The position numbers and the translations under genes are program-made. A DNA stretch of 64,000 nucleotides from Charina bottae (lineage: Eukaryota > Chordata > Lepidosauria > Squamata > Charinaidae), in the NCBI GenBank assembly GCA_023362775.1, contig JALMGJ010000016.1:310001-374000 (forward strand). The letters run 5' to 3'. Each line of letters begins with the position of its first letter. The stretch's first letter is position 1. Positions 11,816 to 23,718 of this stretch are shown here, one piece after another. Below the pieces are notes generated by a model. It had not been told where the DNA came from. It worked only from the letters and a program-made list of their open reading frames with translations, and ran no database searches.

Positions 11816-12179
11816 CTTTAATCAGTTATTTCCTAATGTACCACTCAATTGATTTCAATGATTTAGACTTAGCTATCTAGATCCCAGTGTTTTTTTCTGA
11901 GCAGCACATTGGTTTAATGACTTTTTGAGAGGCTCCACATCTGTGATCTGTTAGTTGGGCAACCTGATAGGTAGCTAAACCAATCATTCTAGGCATCTAT
12001 CTATAGTAACCTATCCCTGCCCCACCACATTAAGAGAATGATTGGTGGTTGTTTTGCATTTGGCAAGTGACACTTAGTGGGAGAAGGAACAAAGCCAGGG
12101 GAATCCACAAACTTTTTCCACATGAAACAGTAAATATAGTGTTGTACTCTAGCCTTATTTATTGAGGCACAAAAGGGAT
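11816..12179. other. unique DNA, no gene seen
   Basis: No coding or repeat signature apparent between the Penelope copy and the hAT short element. Confidence 0.4.
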
Positions 12180-12187
12180 CAGGAGCA

Positions 12188-12356
12188 CAGGGATGGAACT
12201 AGGGTCTCTGTCAACCGGGGAAAAACATGGATTCTGTGCCCCCCCCATGGGTTATTTTGTCATTTTGGCACCCCCCGGGCATCATTTTGGCGCACCCCCT
12301 AGCGCGGCGCCCGAGGCACATGCCCCACTTGCCCCCCCCCCCCAGTTGCGGCCCTG
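12188..12356. mobile_element. hAT-type short element, 169 bp
   Basis: Flanked by the perfect 8-bp direct repeat caggagca (12180-12187 and 12357-12364). Ends are inverted (cagggatggaact at left, agttgcggccctg at right). The interior is unusually rich in C-runs and has no transposase. A related copy in the opposite orientation lies at 49784-49940. Confidence 0.8.
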
Positions 12357-12364
12357 CAGGAGCA

Positions 12365-14989
12365 AAGGCAACACAGTTTCATTTATTTATTAATCATTTT
12401 TAAAAACACTGTTTCTTTTCTGCTGATTCATGGACCACAGGATAGCACTTTAAATGCAGCCTTTTCCCTGCGCCCTATGACTAACTACTTCAGGAAAATA
12501 TAACACTTTTTTATAAGGTAATCCTGGTGCTGTCTCCTCAGTACATCAGATAATTCAGGAAAACAGAAGGGCATGGGCTTTTAAAAAAATAAAATCATAA
12601 AAAGAAGAAGAAAAGCTGGGCCACTTCAAGTGCGTAGAATCGTAGAATTAGAGAATTACTTGTTCATCCTATCTCCATAATGAATTGTCCTCTTGGAGGT
12701 GATAAATTATTTATTAAAGTAATGAACAGATCAATCAGGGCAGCCCTGTAGCTGCGACATGGAGCTTTTGGCAAAATGGGACCTAGATGTTTACATTTAT
12801 CACTGGAGATCCTTGACTTTGATCTAGACCTTTGAAAGACATTTATTAATCATGATCTCATTACACTTTGGGGTAGGCTAATAGCTTTTTATTTGCCAAC
12901 AGAGTGTCTGATGATTTACCACTGTTGTCCAAAACTACCGGTCCAGTTTTGCTATTTAACCTTCTGTGCTTGTTTTGAAGATAGTATTGGAGCCTTTTAG
13001 ATGCAGGTTTTTCTCCTCTTTTTTATGTACGATGCCCGCATAGTAGTCTCAGTTTTCAGGAACTCAGCAGCCTCTATTGAGCCCAATCAAGCTATACAAT
13101 TCAACAACAGAGTGGGGGAGCTTAAATGACCTACTCCCCTCAGCTTCAATTTTACCATGCTAGGTACCAAATTTAAATGGGAACCCGATCGTCAATCACT
13201 TATATTTGAGTAGAATTGTCCCTTCCGTGAGGGATGACAAAAAAGCAGAAGAAAAAACAGGGACCAACATGGTGCATGGGAAACACATTATTTAGCTTAG
13301 TTTTGAGATTCAGATGTTAGAGTTTGACAGTAAAGGATATGCCTTTGTAGGTCAGTTGGTCAATTAGTATAGAGTGTGATGGAACAAACTTTGTGATGGT
13401 GTTTGGATAGGGGATGTAGGCCAGGAAAAAGAAAATGTGGCAGGCAGGCAGGCAGGCAGGCAGCAGTTATTAGCCAATGTTGCCCAAGTCAAAGAAAAAA
13501 AAATCTTTGATTCCCCCAACCTTTTTACCCAAATCTGAAATTTCAAGTCAGGCCCTCAGATCTGATAACACTAGATCTTTGCTTTCTAGATCTAGGTTTA
13601 AACCTTTCCTAAGCCTTTGCTTCCAAGAAGCCCAAATTCCTAATGTAAATCAGGGGTGCAGAAAGCACTGTTATTTCAAGACTTGGCACTGGATATGATG
13701 ATTCTCAGGTGCAGAACTGGAAAACACCTGGGAAGGAGTTGCTGCACAGTCCAGATAGCCTTAGAACTGAACCTGCTACTCCAGAAACAGACCCAAATCT
13801 TTTAGAATATGGCAAAGAGACTTTAAGTATGGGAAGATATATATTCAGTACTTTATTCACCTTTTAGAGCTAAGTGGAGAGAGCAAGGGAGCTGGAAGTT
13901 AAAATGAGTGTATGGTTGGAAACTCATCTAAATACATCTCTATCGGAAAGGTGAAACAATGTATAGTATATCTCTTGAAAGCAATGAGTGGGAATTAGTA
14001 GCGATGCCATAGGCTTACAAATTATTCACATCAGATTTGGCAGAGCACTCATTAGAAAAGGATGATGCTAAAAGAAATTCAGTGAAGAAATTCCATTAAG
14101 CCAGCCAAATGCTGTGAGGTTATGCACCGCAAGTCACAAAAGCACTTGCTCTCAGAATAGCCTAACTACATTATATTAAACTAATGGGAATAAGCTGTTT
14201 TAAAGGCAAGTAAGCTCTCTGGGTTGATTTGTGGATTGTATTGATCAAAGTGGTTTTATTCTGTTGTAAATTGTATTTTACTTTACATTTGTAAGCTTCT
14301 CAGGGCAAAGACTTGTCATCTTATTTCTTACTCATTAAAACACTGTGTTATTCATTGCAATAATTGTTCCATATAGATATTAATGAAGCAATTCATTTTT
14401 CATTTCATACATCCACTTTTAAAGATAAACATCTTTCATTTTTAGTGTTGTTTTATTCTTTAAATTTACAGCATTTCATATCCACATTTGCTTGGGCCAG
14501 TGAATAATATATAGCAGGATTTGACAGCTTTTTTGGGTTCAGGAACTGTGCTTAGTGCCAGCTGAGAGACTGGAAATACATTCTTGCATAAAGAGAGAGA
14601 CACTATTCACCCATATCATGCAACACAACTCAACACCATACACTGGGAGTCAGCAAACTTTTGAGGTGCTGATTAATATCATACAAGTTTGAGTATAGAG
14701 TATATGTCTGAAATCTTACAAAATTACCATATCTTGCAAGATTTTGATATTTTTGCTAGAAATCTTGCAAGATTTGACCACTTCACAGGTTTTTAGATTG
14801 TGTCACATGTACCATGGCAGCTATAATTGCCATATAGATATCTGTTCACATACCACACATGTTGTTCACCTGCTACATACATACATTTATACAGTGTACT
14901 CTCCATTCAGACATTACAACAGTTCCTGCAAAGTAGTGATTTTATTATGCCTCTGCAAGCCCCTCTATAATTATATCATCTAATTTATG
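12365..14989. other. unique intergenic DNA, no gene seen
   Basis: Long AT-rich interval. The only clear repeat is a (CAGG)n run at 13438-13462. ORFs are short and without motifs. Confidence 0.4.
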
Positions 14990-15620
14990 TATTCACTTAT
15001 TTCATTATTTAACTAACAACCTGCTTTTCTACAAATAAGTGGCATTCAAGTTTACGAACATTAATAAACAACATAAAATGAATTAAACATACAGCAGAAA
15101 GACAACACAGATGGGACAATCTTACTCTTCCATGGTAGAAACTTCAAAAGCCCGAAAACAACCATTGAGAAGGTCCTATTTCAGTTTCCCATCAACTGTC
15201 TCTCTGATGGTGGTAGGTATGCAAGGACCTCTTTTGAAGTCTTGAAGCCCAACAGGTGCCTAAGGAAGAATGCAGATTTTCAATCTGCCTGCTCCCAAGA
15301 TACATGTTTATAATTTATACCTAGCACTTTGAATTATGTTTGAAAACAGGCCATAGTCAGTAGAAAGGTTTTAACAAGGACCTCACTCTGAACCTGCTCC
15401 CTGGTAAATGATCCCAGTCAATAGATTGACTGCAATATTTTGGAGTGGCTGATGTTGCCAATCATTTTTCAGAGTCCATCTCATGTAGAACAAGTTACAA
15501 TAGCCTTACTGAGATGTAAATATGGCATGTTTTATCATGGCCAAATTTGGCATCTGCAGGATGCTTGAATTAACTCAAAGACACTTCTAAAATGGCTCAC
15601 ACTTTTAAAACCTGAAAGGC
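14990..15620 (-). mobile_element. old CR1-group LINE 3' region
   Basis: Minus-strand translation around 15500-15450 resembles the Y-C-N-L-Y-M motif block followed by leucine-rich sequence found after the RT in CR1-group ORF2. The low-coordinate end has the AT-rich terminal segment with taaataa-like tail. Highly decayed, boundaries approximate. Confidence 0.5.
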
Positions 15621-15649
15621 CCTGTTTCAGCTCTGTATTAATGTCTGTC

Positions 15650-15993
15650 AAGGCAGTAATGTAAAATAATTACACTGCAGTGCTTGACCTGTGGAACAGC
15701 CTTCCCCCCAAATATATGTACAGCCCCAATCCTGTTGGGTCTTCCAAAAGGCTATAATAACCTGGCTTTTCCCATAAGCATTAAGGCCAGTTTGCTAGTA
15801 GAGCCTGATATTGGTGAGTGTGTTGACCAATTGATTGGTTGATTATGTGCAGAGGGCCTTGGCTTTTGTATTTTACATTCTATGTTTATAATATTTCATT
15901 GTAGTTTTTGCTGTTTTTATTGTTTTGGATTGTGAGCTGCCGAGAGTTATTTATTGAGATGGATGGCCATATACATTTTATAAATAAATAAAT
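15650..15993 (+). mobile_element. CR1-group LINE 3' end
   Basis: Contains the 'gtggaacagccttcc' block (LWNSLP, as in TLWNMLP of the large copy) near 15690. The 3' terminus at about 15930-15975 reads gtgagctgccgagag followed by ccatatacattttataaat, with a short (AAAT)n tail. Confidence 0.75.
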
Positions 15994-16146
15994 AATTCAT
16001 CAAAAGTAATCATTAGTGAAGAGAGAAGACATAATCATAAGCATCTGCGGCAGGAAAAAAAAATGGCCTTCAAAGGCTGCATTCATGGTGCTGACTATGA
16101 ATTGCTCACCTGCAATGTAATGGGTTGAATAGTATATGTATGAGGT

Positions 16147-16245
16147 AAAGGTAAAGGTTTTCCCCTGCACAGTCGTGTCCAACTCTAGGGGCCGGTGCTC
16201 ATCTCCGTTTCTTAGCTGAAGAGCCAGCGCTGTCCATATATTATC
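16147..16245 (-). mobile_element. SINE family member (copy 2 of 3), 5'-truncated
   Basis: Matches the 3' 100 bp of the SINE at 7449-7762 on the minus strand, including the terminal aacctttacctttac (here slightly altered) and the gacagcgctggctcttc block. Confidence 0.8.
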
Positions 16246-17149
16246 CCAGTATTGTTCTTTGGGGCACAGCAATCTTAAACTGGCTTATTAGGAAGTGTGT
16301 CCCACTAAACAAAGAAGATAAAGTGTGTTGGGAGTGACTCTTCCTTCACAACTGGTAAATGAAACAACCACATTTGCCTTCAGAGAACTGATATTGGACC
16401 TAAGAGTGAATTCAAATGGAGACCACTAACAAAAATGGAAGAGATGGGGCACTGAGATACAGTGGGGTCAGTATGCTCAGTGGAAATCTGAAGGCTGCAA
16501 AAAAGATGGGCAAATCTTAAGGATCCCCTTCTCTCCTTCACAAGAAAACTGAACATGGCAAGAGAAGAGTCTCTTGGAAAAGAAAGCCATGAAACTGTGA
16601 TAAAGAGGGTAGGTTCCCCTGAATTAGTGTCAACCATTGAATTTTTCCCCTTTTTAGGAAATGGATTTGTCATAAGCAGTATTAAAATAAATGCAGAGGG
16701 CTTTTCGGCTTGGGTTGAAGCACTTCCAGTAGCATGTGCATCCTTCTTGCACAAACAATCCCTTTGATGTTGTTTCTCTGTTTCCAAGCCTGTCTACCCT
16801 TTTGAAAATAATAATAATAATATGAGTAACAGCAGTCGCATCAACATTTGAGTGATACACACTTCTTCACTTCTGCTGTGCTGGGGAAAGATATGTTCCA
16901 ATTAGCATTTGGCTCCTGCAATGGTGGAAGAGAGTCCTCCCTCCCTCTCCCTGTCTTTACTCCTCAGGCCGCAGAACCACAAGCATAATTTGATTTGGAG
17001 ACAAACATGCACCAAGCTGTTTAACAGAGATAAAAGCTTAATTTATATCTGTCATATTATAGCCCCCTTTCCCTCTCTTCTAAGCTGTAATGCAACTAGG
17101 GAATAAGTGTGACTCAGCAAATCTTCCATATGCCTATTCTATTTCATTA
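16246..17149. other. unique DNA, no gene seen
   Basis: Overlapping open frames of 60-135 residues on both strands (16380-16860) show no domain motif. An (ATA)n run lies near 16806-16822. Confidence 0.4.
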
Positions 17150-17362
17150 TTCATTAGATTTATATTCCACCTTTTTTCTAGAAGCTCAAGGCAGAAGCTC
17201 AAGCCGCCTTTATTTTATCCCCACAACAACCCTGTGAGGGAGGTTGGGGAAAAAAGCAAGTGAGTGGTCTAAAGTCATCCAGTGAATTTCCATGGTGGAC
17301 TGTGGACTTGAACCTGGGTCTTCCTGATTGTAGTCCACTAAATCACTCTAACCCACTACAAC
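17150..17362 (-). mobile_element. tRNA-derived SINE
   Basis: On the minus strand a tRNA-like head with box A-like and box B-like words (taacccactacaac complement; aggttcaagtcc at about 17305-17316) is followed by a conserved body and cctccctcacagggttgttgtgg near the 3' end. Same family as the copies at 20.5 and 52.9 kb. Confidence 0.7.
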
Positions 17363-17561
17363 ATAATGTCTCTTTTATGCCCATTTGAGTAGACCACTTC
17401 AGAAAAACAGAGTTTAGTATGAAACACTCTTTAAGGCACAGTTAAAAAAATTCCTGTATTTCTGAAACTGTGTGTGACTTTGCCAGATAATGTAAATCTA
17501 AACAATCTTCCTATGCTTGCTCATTAGTAAACCACTGGGGTTGAAATCACACAAAGCTTTT

Positions 17562-17777
17562 TTTTTTTTTTTTTTTCAGATATTTTTTATTATTGCATTT
17601 AACATAAAACATAAACCAAACATATAATACATAACAATGAACATATATAACACATAGCAACAAACAAACAAAAAATTTCTTGTAAATACTCGATTTACAG
17701 TTTTCTCTTCTTATACCTCTTTTTTTTTCTTCTTTTCGGCCCTTCTTTATTTGTACTTTTTTTTATTATTGTTATTA

Positions 17778-17815
<38 letters not shown>

Positions 17816-18140
17816 TGTTCTCTATTTAATGTTATATTCTTTTTGAATATATTTTATGAAGGGGTCCCATGTTTCATTATACTTCCTCATTTCTTTTCCT
17901 TTTATTAAATTTGTTAATTTGTCTGATTGCATTAAATCCATTACTTTTATAATCCATTCTTCTTTTGTTGGAATATTTTCTTGTTTCCAGTATTGGGCGT
18001 ATTTTATCCTTGCAGCTGTACTTAGATACTGAAATAAAATCTTTTGTTTTTTATTTATATTATCTTCAATTTTACCCAATAAATATAATTCTGGTCTCAT
18101 TCTTATTTCTTTGTCGAATATTTTACATACATATTTATTT
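17562..18140 (-). mobile_element. 5'-truncated L1 insertion with C-terminal ORF2
   Basis: Flanked by a perfect 13-bp repeat acacaaagctttt (17549-17561 and 18141-18153), with poly(A) on the minus strand at the low-coordinate end. The minus strand encodes the last 93 or so residues of L1 ORF2 (STAARIKYAQYWKQ, then KVMDLMQSDKLTNL), matching MITAARLIFAQNWKN and KLMDMAENDKLTCL in the full-length L1 at 44 kb. An AT-rich 3' UTR with (ATT)n at 17770-17816 follows. The 5' truncation is within ORF2, so the copy is dead on arrival. Confidence 0.92.
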
Positions 18141-18153
18141 ACACAAAGCTTTT

Positions 18154-19459
18154 GAATAGAATCAGGCTACTTAATTCCAGTTCATAGGCTAAGGATTGTC
18201 AAAGTTTAATAAGACCCTGAGGCAACTGTTCAGTGGAATGTCCTCTATGCTTTCAAAAATCAAGTGCTTCAGTCTGCAGGCGAAATTTGTACTCAGTCAA
18301 AATCAGAATTATTTAAATACTGCTTTTAGAGATCTGGTTTGAACTGTGTCAAAAATGCAAAGTGAGAGCAAATCATTCTTTACTTTAAAGTATCCATAAT
18401 ATGTGTTGGAGATAGAGCTTCAGAAGTATCAACTCTTCACAATTTCTCCCCTTGACTACTAGGAACACTGAAGGAAAGATAGTGAGCAATCTCCCTTGTT
18501 CCTCTCTTTGCTTCTGTTCTGCTTCCCCTGATTGGAAGACTGACTTTCTTAGACTCCCCCCTGCAACACGAGTAAGAATACTTCCTTCCTTCTTGTCCTT
18601 TCCCCTGCCAGGACAAGACAGGACAGAAAGTTCAGAGAGGCCAGCTTTCTAGCCAAACATGTCACTTCCTTAATAATGTACTTGTCCTTTGGGACCTTAA
18701 CTTAGAGAGTGTCTAGAAATAGTTTGGTTCTAGTCCAACATGTATGTATGAACCCTGTGAATTAATGGAAGATTCCAGCTATCTCTACTTTTTTCATCAG
18801 TACCAACTTCCCTTCATTTCCAAGTAGCTAGAAGTGAAGTTACACCAATGTTTTCAGTGAATTTAAATAAAATCACCAATGGTTTGTGTGTGTGTGTGTG
18901 TGGGGGGGTATGATGGTGCCAAAAAGTCAAGATGATAGTTGCAGTAGCATGATCAAAGCCCAACCCTTTTGTACATGCATTGACATTGTATGTGCATACA
19001 AAGAAGCAGAGCTTCAAGTCACACTGCTTCAACTGCCATCTTGATCTGCCCTAGGTCCCCGGCAGATTCCACTGCAAATCTCATTTTATTCTAAGGAAGT
19101 CAGTAGTTCATTAGTTTATGAGGTAAGTGATCAAAGATAAGGGGAGAGTGATAAAAGTATAAAGGAAAGAAAAGCAGTTAAGGTAGGGTTGGCTAGGACA
19201 TTTTTCTGCATTAAGAAAAGATCAAGATGGTATCTTTCTCTGTAGATATAAACAAAGTGGCAGTTGAATTTTACTATACTATTGGTGATAGGACAGTGAC
19301 TTCCATGATGCCCAGAGGCAGTTTAGGGATGCTGAGCAGGTTATATGACAAATAATCTTCCCTGCAACAGAATGGAATAACTGGGGAGTGCTTTTAGGAG
19401 GAACGGCAGGAGGCTGTTTTTGCTGCCCTCCAAATCACCTGAGACAGCCCTGGTTCAGG
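18154..19459. other. unique DNA with one unclassified repeat
   Basis: No gene seen. A (TG)n run lies at 18883-18902. The stretch at about 18940-19050 (ccaacccttttgtacatgcattgacattg and following, in gist) belongs to the three-copy unclassified family also found near 22.45 and 25.15 kb. Confidence 0.45.
18940..19050 (+). repeat. unclassified interspersed repeat, copy 1
   Basis: Shares the word order cccttttgtaca, tgacattg, tgcatacaaa and a distal cact-gc block with 22425-22530 and 25125-25240. Ends not defined, no coding potential. Confidence 0.4.
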
Positions 19460-19467
19460 CTCTACAC

Positions 19468-19788
19468 CAGGGCTTCCCAAAGTGCCGCCCCTGGTGACAC
19501 ACCAGCAGCGGCAGCGTGCGCACGCATGGCGGCAGCGCGGGGGGGCGCACGTGCACAGCGGCGGCGCATGGGGGTGCACATGCACAGCGGCAGCACGGGG
19601 GGGTGCAGCGGCGCGTGCGTACACGGTGGTGGCGGCAGCGGCGGCAGCCTCCGCTAAAACGCGGAAGCCGCGCCGCGGCAGCGGCCACCATGCACGCGCG
19701 CGCCGCCGCTTCCGGGTGGTGTGGCGACACACCACGCTGTGTGTGGCGACACACTTTTGTGTTGCGACACACAGTTTGGAAAGCTCTG
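19468..19788. mobile_element. GC-rich hAT short element, copy A
   Basis: Flanked by 8-bp repeats ctctacac (19460-19467 and 19789-19796). Terminal inverted repeats are cagggcttcccaaa and tttggaaagctctg. The interior is very GC- and CpG-rich with many gcggc and gcgacacac words. No transposase is encoded, and the overlapping ORFs on both strands are composition artefacts. Belongs to a five-member family in this window. Confidence 0.88.
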
Positions 19789-19989
19789 CTCTACACAATA
19801 TCAAATCTCTTTGCTTAGCTGATGTCTATGAGTTTCTTCGGCAGGAATCTAACTGTGGTGCAGAAGTTCTTGGGACCTGGAATTTACAAATACTGTAGAA
19901 GATGGAACCTTCTATGGCTATCATCTTTGATGGTTCTTTCTCCTGTTGATCAGATCAGAATTGAAGCCTAGAGCAGCAACAGTTTAGAG

Positions 19990-20301
19990 CAGTGCTTTCC
20001 AAAGTGCTGCTGTTTGCAACACACCAATGGTGGCAGTGGCGGTGGTGCAGGGGCGTGCGGGGGGGTGCGTGTGCACAGTGGCAGCATGGGGGGGTGCGGC
20101 GGTGGTGGCGTGCATGGCGGCGGTGGCAGCAGCAGCCTTGCTAAAACGCGGAAGCGCTGATGGCGTGCCACTGCCATCATCGCTGCTGCTGCCGTGCACA
20201 CTGCCACCGCCGTGTGCGCCCCCGCGCTGCCGCTTTGCGACACACTAAACTGTGTGTTGCAACACACTAAAGTGTTGCGACACACAGTTTGGAAAGCTTT
20301 G
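19990..20301. mobile_element. GC-rich hAT short element, copy B
   Basis: Flanked by 8-bp repeats gtttagag (19982-19989 and 20302-20309). Ends are cagtgctttccaaa and tttggaaagctttg. The interior again carries gcgacacac-type words and gcggtgg runs. Only about 200 bp separate it from copy A, but the target duplications differ, so these are separate insertions. Confidence 0.88.
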
Positions 20302-20499
20302 GTTTAGAGGAAAACATTTTATTAGCCTTAGGAAACCAACAAGCCCAATATTTTATCTTCTCATTGACTTTCTCAGAGACCTGGAATACTTTTGGGATTC
20401 TGTCTTTAGCCAGACCCAGGGTGGGTGAGGATTTCCCTTCAATCCCCTCCTGGTTCCCCAGAGGGCTGGTATGGAGGGAGAAACCGCCATACCTTACTT

Positions 20500-20830
20500 T
20501 TATTTTATTATTAGATTTTTATCCTGCCTTTATTTATAGATAGGTCAGCTTAAAGCAGTGAACATACCTAATACTCCTTCCTCCTCCTGTTTTCCCCAAA
20601 ACAAGAACAACCCTGTGAGGTGGGTTGGGCTGGGAGAATGACTGGCCCAAAGTCACCCAGTACTGCCGCTTCCGGGTGGTGTGGCGACACACCACGCTGT
20701 GTGTGGCGACACACTTTTGTGTCGCGACACACAGTTTGGAAAGCTCTGGTATATTGAATAACTCTTAAAAGTCTCCTGGTATCTAGGCCAGCACCTTCTC
20801 CACTACACCAAACTGGCTCTCTATAGTGAA
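20500..20830 (-). mobile_element. tRNA-derived SINE carrying a hAT remnant
   Basis: Minus-strand SINE whose 5' head (reverse complement of ccactacaccaaactggctctc) is at 20800-20822 and whose body block (caaccctgtgaggtgggttgg) is near 20610-20632. The middle is interrupted by the hAT piece at 20663-20748. The low-coordinate end is an AT-rich, CR1-like tail. Confidence 0.7.
20663..20748. mobile_element. GC-rich hAT short element, truncated copy C
   Basis: Nearly identical to the last 85 bp of copy A (gccgcttccgggtgg onwards to tttggaaagctctg). The other terminus is missing and no 8-bp repeat was found. It lies inside the SINE above. Confidence 0.82.
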
Positions 20831-21280
20831 GGTGGGGCGGGGGGCAGCAAGAAGACCTAATCTTCCAACTGCTGTTTATCCACAGATGTAGTGACCTCAG
20901 AACCGAAGTATCTCAGAGGTGGGTCTGGTTCAACCCTGAGGGCTCCTTTTCCCTCATTAATTTAAACAGATTTGTGCTGGAAGGTGAACACCAGTGAATT
21001 CAGGTAAATTTGTAGATTTTCTGGACAGATGAACATCCAAGTAAGAGTTTTGATATGATTGGTGAAATCTGTTAGAATCTTCTGCTTATCCTAAAATGCT
21101 ACTCAATTTAATCTGAAGTACGGTTTTAAAATGAAATGGGAGGTTTCTGCTTAGGCAAAGTTTGCAATTTATGAGGGAAGTGAAATAATGTTGCACATCC
21201 CTCCAAATTCAAGATTTCAGTGTGAAAACTGACACTCCTGAAATGTTGGTTACGTGAAAAGGATCCTGGTGCATGGTATT
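20831..21280. other. unique DNA, no gene seen
   Basis: No coding or repeat signature recognised. Confidence 0.4.
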
Positions 21281-21355
21281 GGGAAGGAAGGAAGGAAGGA
21301 AGGAAGGAAGGAAGGAAGGAAGGAAGGAAGGAAGGAAGGAAGGAAGGAAGGAAGG
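21281..21355 (+). repeat. (GGAA)n microsatellite
   Basis: About 18 near-perfect GGAA units. Tandem GGAA is also the core of ETS-factor binding sites, but no function is implied here. Confidence 0.95.
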
Positions 21356-23126
21356 GATACTGTATTAATTTTTCAGCCTGGGCACCATATACTGTGCTTA
21401 TAAAAATTACATATAAATGTAATGTCTATCCTCTTATTAAAGGTATGCATAGTGACTTTTCAATTATTTAATGGGAGGCTTACAAGATTCTGGTTTTTCC
21501 AAATAAAATATTTAGAGGGTATGAACAATGTGTAGGATGAGTGTCCTTTCTTTGATGTACTTTAAAAGTGAACAAGAATTTGCTTCCTCGCATTCCTTTT
21601 ATATCAAGATGTTTTCTGAGTAATGAGGTCACTAGTCTTTTTTCTCCAAAATGGTACCTTTCTGATCTTTTCTTCAATAAAACCATGTTATTAAAAATAC
21701 TGTTCATTAAAATATTTTCTTCTTTTTATCAGAACATGTTAGAGAGCTCATATTTTACATTTTGAAAAATATCCCCAAATGAAAAATATAATTAAGCGAA
21801 TACCAACTTTTTAATTTAGCCAATTATTTCATGCCCTGTTCAGATGAATTCAGAAAGCAAAGCTTCTGTTAACTTCACAGTTTTCATTAAGAATTACAAA
21901 TACTTGTGTAACATTACAGTTAAATGATACTCAAGTAGAGGTGGTTTGTTTGTTTGTTTTAGGTCAATTATTTTAGGATTTTTAGGATTGGATCCAAGCT
22001 ATATTTTTACCATCAGTATAATTCCTTGAGTGGAGTCCTGCTTTAAAATGCCCCAACTGTTGGACAGAAAGGAAAGCAATTTTCACTTACTCTCTCTCTC
22101 TCTCCCCTACAACTCCATTGTTAGCATTCACACAGTTCCAGAGGGCCTACCAATCCCTTGGAGAAAATCTGAAATCCGCACAAAGAGCTACACCATTCTA
22201 CCAGCAGGATTATGCGGCTGGATCAGAAGCTTTCTGTGGGTGGAAGGACCCTTTTTGCTTATAGTTCATTCAAGCAGTGGAGGAAGTAATGAGATGTCAG
22301 AGAGCTGAGATCATGTACTGTACTGCTTCAAATTACAGGTGGAACTGGAGTCACATGCTCCCCCCATCAATGTCTGCAAGAACCACTGCTGTGGTCAGAA
22401 TGCTCAACGGCACTGCAGCAGCATTGCAGTGCAAGCTCTGCCCCTTTTGTACACACATGTGACATCATGATGCTTATACAAAAAATGTAGGGTTTGCATC
22501 ATGACACTGCAATGCTGCTTTTATCATTCTACTCATACTTGTCCACTTGAAGATGCCCCTGGCTCCCCCAGTAACTTTATGAAAATCCTCTATACTATAA
22601 AATGGCATAGAACAAGATAGATTTTTTTATGCTCAGGAAGTATATATGTATAGACACACATATTCTCTTTCTTCCCCCTCTCTCTGAAATGTTGGAAAGG
22701 TCCACCCTTCCTGTTTCATTTTGTTGCTTGTATAAACCAGGCCTAAATTTCTATCCTCCTCCCCTGACATATAATTCTGCAGAAAATACCCCAAGCAGTC
22801 AATGTGAAAACTAATCATATTGCTACTTCAAGATAATGTGCAATGTTTTCAGAGTCTGTGAGGAATGATGGCAGTTTCTCATGGTTAAGCTTCAAAAATA
22901 AGCACATAAGTAAAGAGAAAAAATATATTTCTGACCTTCAGTATTCATTTCATTAATAGTTGAAGATGCTTGGGTCAAATGGTTTTTCATTTCAAAGCTG
23001 CGGGTCATGGCAAACATAAAACCTACACTGGTGTAGAGGGACACATTTTATGGTTGATCTGTTTTCTATGATGTACTGTTTGAAAGTCATCTTACTTCTA
23101 AATTAAAAAAAAGTTGCTTCTATACT

Positions 23127-23130
<4 letters not shown>
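21356..23130. other. unique DNA with one unclassified repeat
   Basis: No gene seen. Short TC runs near 22089-22105. Holds copy 2 of the unclassified repeat. Confidence 0.4.
22425..22530 (+). repeat. unclassified interspersed repeat, copy 2
   Basis: Contains ccccttttgtacacacatg, an imperfect inverted pair (gacatcatgatgc at left, gcatcatgacac at right) and tgcaatgctgc. Related to 18940-19050 and 25125-25240. Confidence 0.45.

Positions 23131-23180
<50 letters not shown>
23131..23180 (+). repeat. (TC)n microsatellite
   Basis: About 25 uninterrupted TC units followed by a short (AC)-rich stretch. Confidence 0.95.
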
Positions 23181-23184
<4 letters not shown>

Positions 23185-23651
23185 ACACATAGACACACAC
23201 ATACACACACGGAAGAGTCCAATTGCTTTCTTCAGAAGAAATAATATCTATCCCAGGTTGTAATTATTTTCTCTTTCCATTCCTCTTCTTCAATTTAACT
23301 CTGGCCATAGTTTGAAAATAATACACATACTTTATATAGTGCTTTTAAAAAGAGATTTCAACCTCCAGTTGTGCACAAATGAATTCTCAAACTTTTCTAC
23401 CTTCTATGTAGACAAAGAAGTTTCACTACATTTGTTCAGGAAAAGAAATTCTCCAACAGTTTCCTGAGAATAGAACAGACTACTAGTAATAACATTATCA
23501 CAGTTTCATTCTTCCTCCCGACCCCCCACCCCCAAATAAGGAGTATGCTTGTAGACTGTTCAGTTTTTGCTGCAAGACAAGCAGCGAAGAGCAGCTCTGT
23601 AAGATGGTTCATTAGAATGATTGCAAAACAGTCACCAACACAGTGACTGAG

Positions 23652-23718
23652 TAAGCTGGCTGGGGAATTCAGGGAACTGTAGTTCACACATATTAAAGTT
23701 GCTGAGGTTGAGAAACAT
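23652..23718 (-). mobile_element. hAT-type short element end
   Basis: Reads gctggggaattcaggg then aaagttgctgaggttgagaaacat. Reversed, this is a common amniote hAT terminal region (TIR near tttctcaac). The other end was not found. Confidence 0.45.

Noticed and set aside
19388..20285. Six overlapping open frames up to 138 residues rich in Ala, Arg, His, Pro
   Set aside because: They lie in GC-rich hAT short elements on both strands at once; open frames are expected from the composition, and the element boundaries explain the segment.
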